Source: Alkalithermobacter thermoalcaliphilus JW-YL-7 = DSM 7308
Lineage (GTDB): Bacteria > Bacillota > Clostridia > Peptostreptococcales > Peptostreptococcaceae
Direction: 5' to 3'
Length of the DNA: 61,807 bases
NCBI GenBank assembly: GCA_001584565.1
Contig: LSFY01000003.1
Span: 1 to 61,807, forward strand
Part shown: in pieces, positions 31,680-40,064 of the stretch
Layout of the letters: each line of letters opens with the position of its first letter
Numbering within the stretch: position 1 is the stretch's first letter
Program-made: the position numbers and the translations under genes
The notes under the pieces: model-generated
Seen by the model: the letters and a program-made list of their open reading frames with translations, nothing else
What the model was told of the DNA's origin: nothing
Database searches by the model: none

Positions 31680-32324
31680 ATGAAAAAAAGTTTTATTATT
31701 ATCATTATACCTATTTTTTTATTTGTATCTTTAGGAATATACTTAAAAGATATATATCAAAATAAAGAAAACTATAAAGCTAAACTAATAAGATTTCATG
31801 TAATTGCAAACAGCGATTCAAAAGAAGATCAAGATCTTAAATTAAAGGTAAGAGATAAAGTAATAGAGTATTTATCTCCAATGCTAGAAAATTCTAAGAG
31901 TATAGAAGAAACTAAACAGATAATAAAAGAAAATATTGAAAATATAAAAAGTATAGCAAAACAAGAGGTTTTAGGAAATGATTTAGATTATGATGTAGCA
32001 GTTGAATTAGGATATAGCAACTTTCCAACTAGAAAATATTCTAATATAGTTTTACCAGCAGGAAATTATCAAACTTTAAAAGTTATAATAGGAGATGGAA
32101 TTGGAAAGAATTGGTGGTGCGTTATGTTTCCTCCACTTTGTTTTATAGACATAAACAGTGGAATAACAGATCAAAAAACAGAGCAGAATTTAAAGAGTGT
32201 ACTTACAGATGAAGAATACAGCATGATTGTAGTAGATACAAATGAAGTAAAACTTAAATTTAAAATAGTAGAGGTCATAGAGAAATTGAAAAATACAAGT
32301 TTTCAAATAACGATGGGACGATAA
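31680..32324 (+). CDS. spoIIR: Stage II sporulation protein R
   Basis: The forespore-made secreted signal that triggers processing of pro-sigma-E in the mother cell. It is 214 aa with a signal anchor (KSFIIIIIPIFLFVSLGIYL) and the family motifs KLIRFHVIANSDSKEDQDLKLKVRDKV and NWWCVMFPPLCFID. AAGGGGG precedes the ATG. It normally stands under forespore sigma-F; the 47 bp in front show no promoter that I trust. Confidence 0.95.
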   Translation: MKKSFIIIIIPIFLFVSLGIYLKDIYQNKENYKAKLIRFHVIANSDSKEDQDLKLKVRDKVIEYLSPMLENSKSIEETKQIIKENIENIKSIAKQEVLGNDLDYDVAVELGYSNFPTRKYSNIVLPAGNYQTLKVIIGDGIGKNWWCVMFPPLCFIDINSGITDQKTEQNLKSVLTDEEYSMIVVDTNEVKLKFKIVEVIEKLKNTSFQITMGR

Positions 32325-32335
32325 GGAGGTTAAAT

Positions 32336-33022
32336 ATGCGAAAAGCTCTTTTAATAGTCTGTACGATTTTTATAGTATGCTTTTCTTTAGTTACTGTATT
32401 TATAAATGACTATATATCTTATGCGCAATCAAATATATTTTGGGGATCTAGAGGAGAAGAAGTAAGAATTGTTCAAGATAAACTAAAAAGATGGGGCTAT
32501 TATGATGGAGCTGTTGATGGAATTTATGGATATAGAACTTTCTTGGCAGTTAGAAGCTTTCAGCAAAAAAATGGATTAAAAGTGGATGGAATAGTAGGGC
32601 CTCAGACTAGAGAAGCTTTGGGAATGCCAGTAGCTACACCTGCTAGTAGAGGAGGTAGTAGATCAGATGATGTTTACCTTCTTGCAAGAGCTATAACAGG
32701 AGAAGCAAGAGGAGAGCCGTATACAGGACAAGTTGCAGTAGGAGCAGTTATATTAAATAGGGTCAGAGATCCTAGATTTCCAAACTCGATAGCATCGGTT
32801 ATATATCAGCCAGGAGCATTTACATCTGTTGCTGATGGTCAGATAAATATGGAACCTGTAGAATCTTGTATTAGAGCAGCAAGAGATGCTTTGAATGGAT
32901 GGGATCCAACAGGAGGAGCTCTTTACTTTTGGAACCCAGCAAGGTCTACAAGTGAATGGATATGGAGATTAAAACCTACACTAAAAATAGGTAAACACTG
33001 GTTTGCAAAAGGACCTTATTAA
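32336..33022 (+). CDS. sleB: Spore cortex-lytic enzyme SleB
   Basis: A lytic transglycosylase-type enzyme that breaks cortex peptidoglycan during germination. The 228-aa protein has a signal peptide (residues 1-32, ending in SYAQ), a peptidoglycan-binding domain with WGSRGEEVRIVQDKLKRWGYYDGAVDGIYG (about 35-100), and a Hydrolase_2 domain starting LLARAITGEARGEPYTGQVAVGAVILNRV with its catalytic Glu. AAGGAGG precedes the ATG. It pairs with ypeB, 12 bp downstream, which is needed for its assembly in Bacillus. Confidence 0.94.
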   Translation: MRKALLIVCTIFIVCFSLVTVFINDYISYAQSNIFWGSRGEEVRIVQDKLKRWGYYDGAVDGIYGYRTFLAVRSFQQKNGLKVDGIVGPQTREALGMPVATPASRGGSRSDDVYLLARAITGEARGEPYTGQVAVGAVILNRVRDPRFPNSIASVIYQPGAFTSVADGQINMEPVESCIRAARDALNGWDPTGGALYFWNPARSTSEWIWRLKPTLKIGKHWFAKGPY

Positions 33023-33034
33023 AGGGGTGATAAC

Positions 33035-34357
33035 TTGAGTTTAAAAACAAGGTTTAATATAATACTTGGAGTTTTTATAGTATCACTTTTATGGGGAATA
33101 GCTCAATACTCAGAAAAAGTTGATTACAAAACTCATTTAGATAATCAGTATCAAAGAATGTTTTTTGATTTAGTAGGGCACATACAAAATATTGAAACAG
33201 ATCTTGCAAAGATAAATGTAAGTACATCTCCAAGGCAAAATATAATGCTTTTAACTAGTACAACTAGTCAATGTTACTGGGCACAGGAAAAAATGTCACA
33301 GCTGCCATTTGATCATGCATCAATTACAAAAACAGAGAAATTCTTAAGCCAGGTAGGAGATTATGCAACTGCACTTGCTAAAAATGCTTTAGAAGATAAA
33401 ATGCTATCAGATGAAGAAAGAAAAATGTTATATAAACTTCAAACTCATGCTAAAGAGTTAGGTGATGAACTTAGAAAACTATCAAAGAATATATCATCAG
33501 GTAAAGTACAAGCTTTTGATATAAGAAAGGCAAAGAAAACAATCAAGAAAGTAAACAAAGATATGATAGCTACAACAGCAGCAAGAATAGAAGAAAGAAT
33601 GCAAGAATATCCAGAGCTTATATATGATGGACCTTTCTCAGAACATATAGACAAGATAAAGCCTAAACTTGAAGGGCCAACTGTTGATAAAGACAAGGCG
33701 AAAAAGCTAGCCCTTGAGTTTTTAAAGGATAAAAATATAAAGGATCTAGTGTACGAAGGAAAAATAAAAAATGTTTCTATACCTGGCTATGTATTTACAA
33801 AAGGATCTGTAAGCATAACTATGAGTGAAAAAGCTGGAAAACCTATATTAATGGTAGATTCAAGAGATATAGGAAAACCTAAAATATCAAGACAAGATGC
33901 ACTTAAAATAGCTAGGGAATTTTTAGATAAAAAAGGATTTGAGAATATGGTAGCCACATACTTTGAATCAGTAGGTGGTGAGATGACTGTAAATTTTGCT
34001 TACAAACAAGGAAATGTCACTGTATATACAGATTTAATAAAAGTTAAAGTAGCTCTTGACAATGGAGACATTATAGGTTTTGAATCTCAAGGATATCTAA
34101 CAAGTCACCACAAAAGAGATATTCCAAAGCCTAAGATTACACCTAAAGAGGGACAGCAAAGTATTGTTGAGGGAGCTGAGGTTAAAAAGACAAAACTTGC
34201 TATAATTCCTACAGAAGGAAAAAGTGAAAGGCTTTGTTATGAATACCAAGTTAGTTATGAAGGAAGAGACTTTTTAATATATGTAGATGCATTAACAGGA
34301 AAACAACAAAAAATACTTCAGCTTATAAGAAATCAAAATGGAACATTAACGATATAA
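33035..34357 (+). CDS. ypeB: Germination protein YpeB
   Basis: The partner protein that holds and protects SleB in the dormant spore. The 440-aa protein has an N-terminal membrane anchor (FNIILGVFIVSLLWGIAQY), a helical region with QLPFDHASITKTEKFLSQVGDYA, and PepSY-type repeats in the C-terminal half (DKAKKLALEFLKDKNI; RQDALKIAREFLDKKGF). It starts with TTG behind AAGGGGTGAT. A terminator follows. Confidence 0.94.
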   Translation: MSLKTRFNIILGVFIVSLLWGIAQYSEKVDYKTHLDNQYQRMFFDLVGHIQNIETDLAKINVSTSPRQNIMLLTSTTSQCYWAQEKMSQLPFDHASITKTEKFLSQVGDYATALAKNALEDKMLSDEERKMLYKLQTHAKELGDELRKLSKNISSGKVQAFDIRKAKKTIKKVNKDMIATTAARIEERMQEYPELIYDGPFSEHIDKIKPKLEGPTVDKDKAKKLALEFLKDKNIKDLVYEGKIKNVSIPGYVFTKGSVSITMSEKAGKPILMVDSRDIGKPKISRQDALKIAREFLDKKGFENMVATYFESVGGEMTVNFAYKQGNVTVYTDLIKVKVALDNGDIIGFESQGYLTSHHKRDIPKPKITPKEGQQSIVEGAEVKKTKLAIIPTEGKSERLCYEYQVSYEGRDFLIYVDALTGKQQKILQLIRNQNGTLTI

Positions 34358-34388
34358 AGAAGCTTAAAGCTTCTTTATTTTTTTTGTA
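34356..34388 (+). terminator. Terminator of sleB-ypeB
   Basis: AAAGAAGC - TTAA - GCTTCTTT followed by ATTTTTTTT. Confidence 0.88.
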
Positions 34389-34461
34389 AAATAAAATATA
34401 ATCAGTAGAGTGAATTTTTCATATAATATAAATTAATATATTTTGAGAGAAGGTGTTTTGT

Positions 34462-35550
34462 ATGAAAAAAAATGTAGCATTAATTTTTGGTGGAAAGTCT
34501 GGAGAGCATGAAGTTTCACTAAGTTCAGCTTGTTCGATATACAACAATATAGATAAACAAAAATATAATATATATACTATAGGAATTACAAAACAGGGAG
34601 ATTGGATGTATTATGAAGGAGATAGTGAAAATATAAAAAATGGAAATTGGGTTAATCTAAGCAATAAAAATGCTAAAATAAACTTAATACCAACTAAGGA
34701 TAAAAAAATTGGAATTGAAGTTGAAGATAAGTTTTATGAAATAGATGTTTTTTTCCCTGTTATTCATGGACCTTATGGAGAAGATGGAACTATACAAGGG
34801 TTATTTGAGATAAGTAATATCCCTTATGTAGGGTGCTCGGTTTTATCTTCAAGCATTGGAATGGATAAAATTATGTGCAAAAAGATATTTAAAGAAGGAA
34901 ATTTACCTCAAGTTGAATTTGCATATACAACTGAATTTGAATTTAAAAAAGATAAAGAAAAAGTTATATCAGATATTGAAAAGTCAATAAAATACCCAAT
35001 GTTCGTAAAACCTGCTAATTTAGGATCAAGCGTTGGAATATCAAAAGTTAAAACTAAAGACGAGCTTGAAAAAGCGATAAGTGAGGCCTTAAAATATGAT
35101 AGAAGGGTTATAATAGAACAAGGAATAAATGCAAGAGAAATAGAAGTATCTGTTCTTGGAAATGATGAAGTTTATGCATCTGTTGCGGGAGAAATAATAC
35201 CAGCAAAAGAATTTTATGATTATGAAGCAAAATATATAAGTGAGTCTTCAAAACTTTTAATACCAGCTTCAATAGATGAAAATTTAATGGAAAAAGTAAG
35301 AGATATGGCTATAAAAGCTTTTAAAATGATAGATGGATGTGGGCTTGCAAGGGTAGATTTTTTCATAGACAAGGATACTAATGAAATATATATAAACGAA
35401 ATAAATACAATGCCAGGTTTTACAAAAATAAGTATGTATCCAAAACTTTGGGAAGCTTCGGGTATAAAATATAAAGATTTAATAGATAAACTTATAGATC
35501 TTGCAATCGAAAGATTTAACCAAAAAAACAGTAAAGAGGTGTGTAAATAG
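34462..35550 (+). CDS. ddl: D-alanine--D-alanine ligase
   Basis: Makes the D-Ala-D-Ala dipeptide for peptidoglycan, in the cytosol. The 362-aa ATP-grasp enzyme has IFGGKSGEHEVSLSSA at the start, FPVIHGPYGEDGTIQG, CGLARVDFFID and the metal loop NEINTMPGFTKIS. I chose ATG 34462, 8 bp after AGAAGG; a GTG at 34453 falls inside that site. It precedes murI, but a collapsed IS lies between the two wall-precursor genes. Confidence 0.95.
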   Translation: MKKNVALIFGGKSGEHEVSLSSACSIYNNIDKQKYNIYTIGITKQGDWMYYEGDSENIKNGNWVNLSNKNAKINLIPTKDKKIGIEVEDKFYEIDVFFPVIHGPYGEDGTIQGLFEISNIPYVGCSVLSSSIGMDKIMCKKIFKEGNLPQVEFAYTTEFEFKKDKEKVISDIEKSIKYPMFVKPANLGSSVGISKVKTKDELEKAISEALKYDRRVIIEQGINAREIEVSVLGNDEVYASVAGEIIPAKEFYDYEAKYISESSKLLIPASIDENLMEKVRDMAIKAFKMIDGCGLARVDFFIDKDTNEIYINEINTMPGFTKISMYPKLWEASGIKYKDLIDKLIDLAIERFNQKNSKEVCK

Positions 35551-35629
35551 TTAAAAAATATTTATAAATTCATATAAAAACCTTATAATTTTTATAATAT
35601 CATGTTATGATTATTATGAGGTGATGGAA

Positions 35630-35727
35630 ATGAAATATTATAGTATAGGTGAATTTGCTAAGTTGATAGGAAAAACAGAGCAAACAAAGCTAAGAAAATG
35701 ATTAAGGTGCTATTAGAAGATGATTAA
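35630..35727 (+). pseudogene. IS607-type transposase tnpA relic (both ends joined)
   Basis: MKYYSIGEFAKLIGKTEQT is the MerR-like helix-turn-helix start of IS607 TnpA; its frame stops at 35699. In the next frame, KAKKMIKVLLEDD and a stop at 35725 match the C-terminal end of such proteins. About 170-180 residues between the two are gone, including the serine recombinase core. GAGGTGATGG precedes the ATG. The end overlaps the tnpB start by 8 bp, the usual arrangement. Confidence 0.8.
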
Positions 35728-36538
35728 GACTTACAAAGTTAAGCTTTTACCTAACAATAAACAACGAACAAAGCTATTCGAGTGTGCAGGTGTGGCAAGA
35801 TGGACATATAACTTTGCGTTAGCAACACAGCAAGAAAATTATAAAAAGGGTGGTAAGTTTTTAAACGATGGTGAGATTAGAAAAAGATTAACAGAGTTAA
35901 AAAAACAAAAAGAATACTCATGGCTTAACAATTACTCAAATAATATAACAAAACAAGCTATAAAAGATGCCTGTATTGCATATAAAAACTTCTTTGAAGG
36001 TAGAGCAAACTTTCCTAAGTTTAAGTCAAAAAAGAAAAGTAAGCCAAGCTTTTATCAAGATACAATAAGTACAGGACAAAAGTACAAAAACATAAATAAA
36101 ACAAGTAAAGTTAAAAAACTTGAGAAAAGACAAAAAAGATTACAAAAAAAGCTATCTAAAAAATATGAATTAAACAAAATTCAAATGAACGGAGGTGAAT
36201 ACCGTTACAGAAAAACTAACAATATAAAAAAGTTAGAATTCCTTGTTTTAAAAATGAGAAGAAGGCTTAAAAACATAAGGCATAATTATATTCATCAAAT
36301 AACTGCATCTTTGGTGAAAGCCAAGCCAGAATATGTAGTTATGGAAAAGTTAAATACTTGTGGGATGTTAAAGAATAAAAGATTATCAAAATCGATACAA
36401 GAGCAGCTATTTCACGAATTTAAAAGACAAATGGGATATAAATGCGCCTTAAATGATATAAAATTTATACTTGCAGATACATTCTATCCTTCATCTAAAA
36501 CTTGTAGCAGTCGGGAATTTAAGCCTTCGGAGTGTTAA
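35720..36538 (+). pseudogene. TnpB (OrfB, RNA-guided nuclease family), internally deleted and C-truncated
   Basis: 272 codons remain of about 370-400. The N-terminal domain is whole (IKTYKVKLLPNNKQRTKLFECAGVARWTYNFAL; FPKFKSKKKSKPSFYQDT). A jump then goes straight to QKYKNINKTSKVKKLEKRQKRLQ, so about 85 residues holding the RuvC-I Asp (GIDLGIK-type motif) are missing, in frame. RuvC-II remains (VVMEKLN with its Glu). After FYPSSKTCS the zinc finger and the RuvC-III DRDxNA motif are missing, and the frame ends in right-end DNA. It cannot be an active nuclease; whether the remaining protein is made is open. Confidence 0.85.
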
Positions 36539-36625
36539 ACCAAACAGGAGTAGATTTTTCGAAACTGGACACGATGAACAAGGAAGGAAACATAAACTTT
36601 TATAAGGTTTGATAAGAACCTTATA
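36510..36625 (+). ncRNA. Candidate omega-RNA / right-end RNA of the tnpB element
   Basis: The stretch starting GTCGGGAATTTAAGCCTTCGG and going on through CGAAACTGGACACGATGAAC and GAAGGAAACATAA looks like the conserved right end that in IS605/IS607 elements is transcribed as the guide scaffold for TnpB. A 9-bp hairpin (TATAAGGTT / AACCTTATA) closes it at 36601-36625. The guide would be the DNA just after it, which is the murI leader. This is recognised by recall of related right ends and is not modelled. Confidence 0.5.
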
Positions 36626-36658
36626 GAGTTTTATAAGTTTTCTGTAACGGTGTAGAGT

Positions 36659-37465
36659 GTGAAGAATAATCCAATAGGAGTATTTGACTCAGGTATAGGA
36701 GGACTTACTGTATTAAAAGAAATTATGGATGTTCTTCCTAATGAAGATATAGTTTATTTTGGAGATACAGCTAGAGTTCCTTATGGTCCTAGATCAAAAG
36801 AAACTGTAACTAAATATACTTTTCAGTGTATAAATTTTTTACTTACTAAAAATATAAAGGCTATAGTTATAGCATGTAATACTGCTACGGCAAGAAGCTT
36901 AGATAAGGCAAAGGAAAAATATGACATCCCTATAATAGGAGTTGTAGAAGCTGGAGCTAAAACTGCAGCTTCTATTACGAAGAATAAAAAAATAGGTGTA
37001 ATAGGAACAGAAGGTACTATAAACTCAAGAGCATATGAAGTTGAAATAGAGAAAATAGATCCTAAAATAAGTATAATAGGAAAGTCATGCCCTTTATTTG
37101 TACCGATAGTAGAAGAAGGCTGGGCAGATACAGATATAGCATATATGGCTGCAACTAGGTATTTACAGGATTTAAAAAATGAAAATATAGATGCTTTAGT
37201 TTTAGGCTGTACTCACTATCCTCTTTTAACTAATACAGTAGCTAAAGTTATGGGTAATAGCGTAACACTTGTTAATCCTGCTAGAGAGACAGCTAAGGAT
37301 TTAAAAAATGTTTTAATGAAGGAAGGCTTGTTAAGAGAAGAAAATAAAACTCCTAAATATGAGTATTATGTTTCGGATGGACCAGATAAGTTCAAACAAA
37401 TAGGCGAAAATTTCTTGAAAAAAACTATAGACAATATAAATCTTGTTGAAATCCACAGGTATTAG
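36659..37465 (+). CDS. murI: Glutamate racemase
   Basis: Makes D-glutamate for peptidoglycan. The 268-aa protein has PIGVFDSGIGGLTVLKEI at the start, the two catalytic cysteines in IACNTATA (near residue 73) and LGCTHYPLL (near residue 184), and YFGDTARVPYG. The start is GTG at 36659 with only a weak ribosome site (GGTGTAGAG) in front. The collapsed IS ends just upstream, so the original leader may have been replaced. Confidence 0.94.
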   Translation: MKNNPIGVFDSGIGGLTVLKEIMDVLPNEDIVYFGDTARVPYGPRSKETVTKYTFQCINFLLTKNIKAIVIACNTATARSLDKAKEKYDIPIIGVVEAGAKTAASITKNKKIGVIGTEGTINSRAYEVEIEKIDPKISIIGKSCPLFVPIVEEGWADTDIAYMAATRYLQDLKNENIDALVLGCTHYPLLTNTVAKVMGNSVTLVNPARETAKDLKNVLMKEGLLREENKTPKYEYYVSDGPDKFKQIGENFLKKTIDNINLVEIHRY

Positions 37466-37485
37466 TGATAGAATAATCAAGCGTA

Positions 37486-37519
37486 AAATTAGATTGCCAA
37501 TTGGTGATCTAATTTTTTT
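37486..37519 (+). terminator. Terminator of murI
   Basis: AATTAGATTGCC - AATT - GGTGATCTAATT followed by Ts. Confidence 0.85.
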
Positions 37520-37545
37520 AACCGTTGATTAGATGGGGTGAATTT

Positions 37546-37968
37546 ATGAAAGATGAAAGAATTATAAAAATAAAGACTACTCAGATAGATTCAAAAGGAG
37601 AAAAAGAAGAAATAGAGCTTATAACAAATGGAAAAGTATATTTTAAAAACAATTTTATTTATATAATGTATGAAGAAACAAAACTTTCAGGTATGGAGGG
37701 AACTACTACTACTCTTAAAATAGGAGATAACTCTGTTGTAATGAAAAGATTTGGGAATAATAATTCTCAGATGATCTTCGAGAAAGGAAAAAGGTTTAAA
37801 ACAAGCTACAAAACTTCTTACGGAAGCTTAAAAATGGAAACATTAACTCAAGTAGTTGATGTTAAAAAAGATGAAAATCTTGATAATATAAATATTGATA
37901 TAATTTATGATATAAACATATCTGGATTATTTGAGGGGAAAAATATAATGACTATAAGTGTAAGTTAG
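37546..37968 (+). CDS. DUF1934 (YwiB-like) beta-barrel protein
   Basis: A 140-aa protein of the DUF1934 family, which has a calycin-like barrel and an unknown role. KIKTTQIDSKGEKEEIELITNGKVYFKNNFIYIMYEET and the YKTSYGSLKMETLTQ region match. GGGGTG precedes the ATG at 37546; an extension to 37525 would run into that site. Two tiny XapX genes follow after 11 bp and probably share its transcript. Confidence 0.8.
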   Translation: MKDERIIKIKTTQIDSKGEKEEIELITNGKVYFKNNFIYIMYEETKLSGMEGTTTTLKIGDNSVVMKRFGNNNSQMIFEKGKRFKTSYKTSYGSLKMETLTQVVDVKKDENLDNINIDIIYDINISGLFEGKNIMTISVS

Positions 37969-37979
37969 GAAGTGAAAGT

Positions 37980-38138
37980 ATGAAAACAGTTATTATGTCT
38001 ATGATAACAGGAATTATAGTTGGAATAATATTTACAATGCTTAAATTTCCAATTCCAGCACCTCCAACAATAGAAGCTTTTATGGGTATATTTGGAGTGT
38101 GGGCTGGAGCAGCAATTGTCGATAGATTAAGCAAATAA
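37980..38138 (+). CDS. XapX-type small membrane protein 1
   Basis: A 52-aa protein with two hydrophobic helices around the family centre KFPIPAPPTIEAFMGIFGVWAGA. GAAGTGAAAGT precedes the ATG. XapX (DUF1427) proteins are small and of unknown function. It is followed 14 bp later by a close paralogue of the same length. Confidence 0.75.
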   Translation: MKTVIMSMITGIIVGIIFTMLKFPIPAPPTIEAFMGIFGVWAGAAIVDRLSK

Positions 38139-38152
38139 AAGAAGGTGATATT

Positions 38153-38311
38153 ATGGATATTTTATTAGCAATAAAAGCTACTATAGCAGGTGCTATACTA
38201 GGCGCTATATTTCAAAAATTAAAATTACCACTTCCAGCACCTCCTGTTTTTCCTGGAGTTGTAGGAGTATTAGGAGTTTTAGTTGGAAGTAAAATAGCTC
38301 AATTTTTTTAG
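38153..38311 (+). CDS. XapX-type small membrane protein 2
   Basis: A second 52-aa XapX-like protein: AIKATIAGAILGAIF, then KLKLPLPAPPVFPGVVGVLGVLVG. It shares the L/F-P-L/I-P-A-P-P centre with its neighbour but starts acidic (MD) where the first starts basic (MK). GAAGGTGAT precedes the ATG. A terminator overlaps its stop. The pair may form a two-subunit membrane protein. Confidence 0.75.
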   Translation: MDILLAIKATIAGAILGAIFQKLKLPLPAPPVFPGVVGVLGVLVGSKIAQFF

Positions 38312-38334
38312 GTAGTGAATTTCACTACCTTTTT
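38311..38334 (+). terminator. Terminator of the DUF1934-XapX unit
   Basis: GGTAGTGAA / TTCACTACC followed by five Ts, starting in the stop codon. Confidence 0.85.
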
Positions 38335-38468
38335 AAATCTTTCAAAGAAAGACTTTGTTATAACACATAGGAAATTATATACTTTAATAAATTGTGAGAA
38401 AGTTATAATTTCCGTAATGTGTTTCAACAAAGGCTTCTTTTTAAATCTTTTAAAGAAAGCCTTTGTTA
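38335..38468. repeat. Palindromic repeat block (copies B and C of a short motif)
   Basis: Two copies of AAATCTTT-AAAGAAAG-CTTTGTTA (38335-38360 and 38443-38468) flank an inverted repeat: AACACAT..GGAAATTATA at 38362-38379 against TATAATTTCC..ATGTGTT at 38404-38423. Copy C forms a 15-bp hairpin with an upstream complement (38426-38467). A related motif is at 14626. The rest of 38312-38594 is AT-rich with no gene that I can see. Confidence 0.6.
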
Positions 38469-38594
38469 TTTTATATTAAAAAATGGTATTATAAATATAG
38501 CACATTAAATATATTTTTATATTTTAGAAGGAAAGAAGGTTGTTAAATCGAATTTTAAATAGAATTAAAATTTAAGTTACAAGAGGGAACTAGT

Positions 38595-39989
38595 ATGATA
38601 ATAGATAAAATAAGAAAAACTATAGAAAGATATAATCTATTAGATTATAAAGACAGCGTAGTAGTAGGACTTTCAGGAGGTCCTGATTCTGTTTGTCTTT
38701 TACATATATTAAATGAGTTAAAAAGAGAATACGATCTAAAGATATATGCAGCTCATTTAAATCATAAAATAAGAGGTATAGAAGCTCAAAAAGATGCAAT
38801 TTATTGTGCAAAATTATGTGATGATATGAACATACATTGCTTTATAAGAGCGATAGATGTTCCAAAATATTGCAAAGAGAATGGTTATTCGATAGAAGAA
38901 GGTGCAAGAATTTTAAGATATAATATGTTCTTTGAAATAAAACAAAAGGTTGGTGCAAATAAAATAGCAGTAGCACACAACTTAAATGATCAAATAGAAA
39001 CTATACTAATGAGAGTTATAAGGGGAACAGGATTAGATGGACTAAAGGGTATACAGCACAAAAGAGATGATGTTATAATAAGACCCTTACTTGATATAAA
39101 AAGAGATGAAATAGAAAAATACTGCAGCGAAAACAATTTAAATCCTAGGATAGATCAGTCAAATTTAGAAGATGTATACACAAGAAATAAAATTAGATTA
39201 AGATTAATTCCTTATATAGAGGAAAACTTTAATCCAAACTTAAATGAATCAATATCAAGAATGGTAACCCTATTAAAAGATGACAGCGACTTTTTAGATA
39301 AAGAATCTGAAAAAGTATTTAATGATATATGCAAAAAGGAAGATAGTCAAACAATAAAAATTAATGTAAACACTTTTAACGGTGTTCATAAAGCTATTAA
39401 AAATAGAATTATAAGAAAGTGCATAAATTTTGTAATAGGAAATATAAAAGGAATAGAGCAAAAACATATAGAAGATGTACTAGAGCTTATTCAAAACCAA
39501 AAAACGGACTTAAAGATAAACCTACCAAAAGGACTTATAGTCTATAAAAAAGATGAAGAAATTATATTTACAGATAAAGAAATAAAACATGAACAGATAA
39601 ACTATTCATATAAAGTACCTAAAAGTGGGTTTATAAAAATAAAAGAGTTAAATATGATAGTTGAAACTAAAATGCTAGACAAACATGAAGTTGAATTAAA
39701 CAAAGAAGATAAATACACAAAGTATTTTGATTTTGACAAGATTTCAGGGCAACTTGAAATTAGAAATAGAAAAGATGGAGACAAAATAAAATTACTTGGG
39801 TTAGGGGGGAGTAAGAAGCTAAAAGATTTATTCATTGACTTAAAAATTCCAAAAGATGAAAGAGGAAAAATTCCTATTTTATGTGATGAAAAAGGGATCA
39901 TTTGGCTTGTTGGATATAGGATGAGTGAGGATTATAAGATCGATAAAACGACAAAGAAAGTACTAAGGGTAAGTATTGAAAATGTGTAA
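38595..39989 (+). CDS. tilS: tRNA(Ile)-lysidine synthase
   Basis: Adds lysidine to C34 of the AUA-reading tRNA-Ile, so it is essential for decoding. The 464-aa protein has the ATP loop GLSGGPDSVCLLH near residues 24-36, LNHKIRG, ARILRYNMFFE, AVAHNLNDQIETILMR, and the C-terminal TilS domain (EIRNRKDGDKIKLLGLGGSKKLKDLFIDLKIP). AGAGGG precedes the ATG. ftsH follows, as in many Firmicutes, but the hpt gene often found between them is absent. Confidence 0.96.
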   Translation: MIIDKIRKTIERYNLLDYKDSVVVGLSGGPDSVCLLHILNELKREYDLKIYAAHLNHKIRGIEAQKDAIYCAKLCDDMNIHCFIRAIDVPKYCKENGYSIEEGARILRYNMFFEIKQKVGANKIAVAHNLNDQIETILMRVIRGTGLDGLKGIQHKRDDVIIRPLLDIKRDEIEKYCSENNLNPRIDQSNLEDVYTRNKIRLRLIPYIEENFNPNLNESISRMVTLLKDDSDFLDKESEKVFNDICKKEDSQTIKINVNTFNGVHKAIKNRIIRKCINFVIGNIKGIEQKHIEDVLELIQNQKTDLKINLPKGLIVYKKDEEIIFTDKEIKHEQINYSYKVPKSGFIKIKELNMIVETKMLDKHEVELNKEDKYTKYFDFDKISGQLEIRNRKDGDKIKLLGLGGSKKLKDLFIDLKIPKDERGKIPILCDEKGIIWLVGYRMSEDYKIDKTTKKVLRVSIENV

Positions 39990-40064
39990 CTTATCTGTGT
40001 TGTACTTTAACAACAATTATGTTACAATAAGAAAATATATTCAGCTAGGAGAGGAGGACTCTTT

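Larger units (their letters stand above)
35551..36658 (+). mobile_element. Collapsed IS607-type insertion element between ddl and murI
   Basis: The two-gene layout of an IS607-type element (MerR-like serine transposase overlapping tnpB) is recognisable, but both genes have internal deletions and the element cannot move by itself. No target duplication is expected for this group, so its ends cannot be set exactly; the limits given are the flanking genes. AACCTTATA occurs near the left side (35578) and in the right-side hairpin (36617-36625). Confidence 0.75.

Noticed and set aside
35551-36658. IStron (group I intron plus IS607 genes, as in Clostridioides difficile)
   Set aside because: Less than 100 bp lies between ddl and the tnpA relic, too little for the intron core, and I see none of its paired elements.
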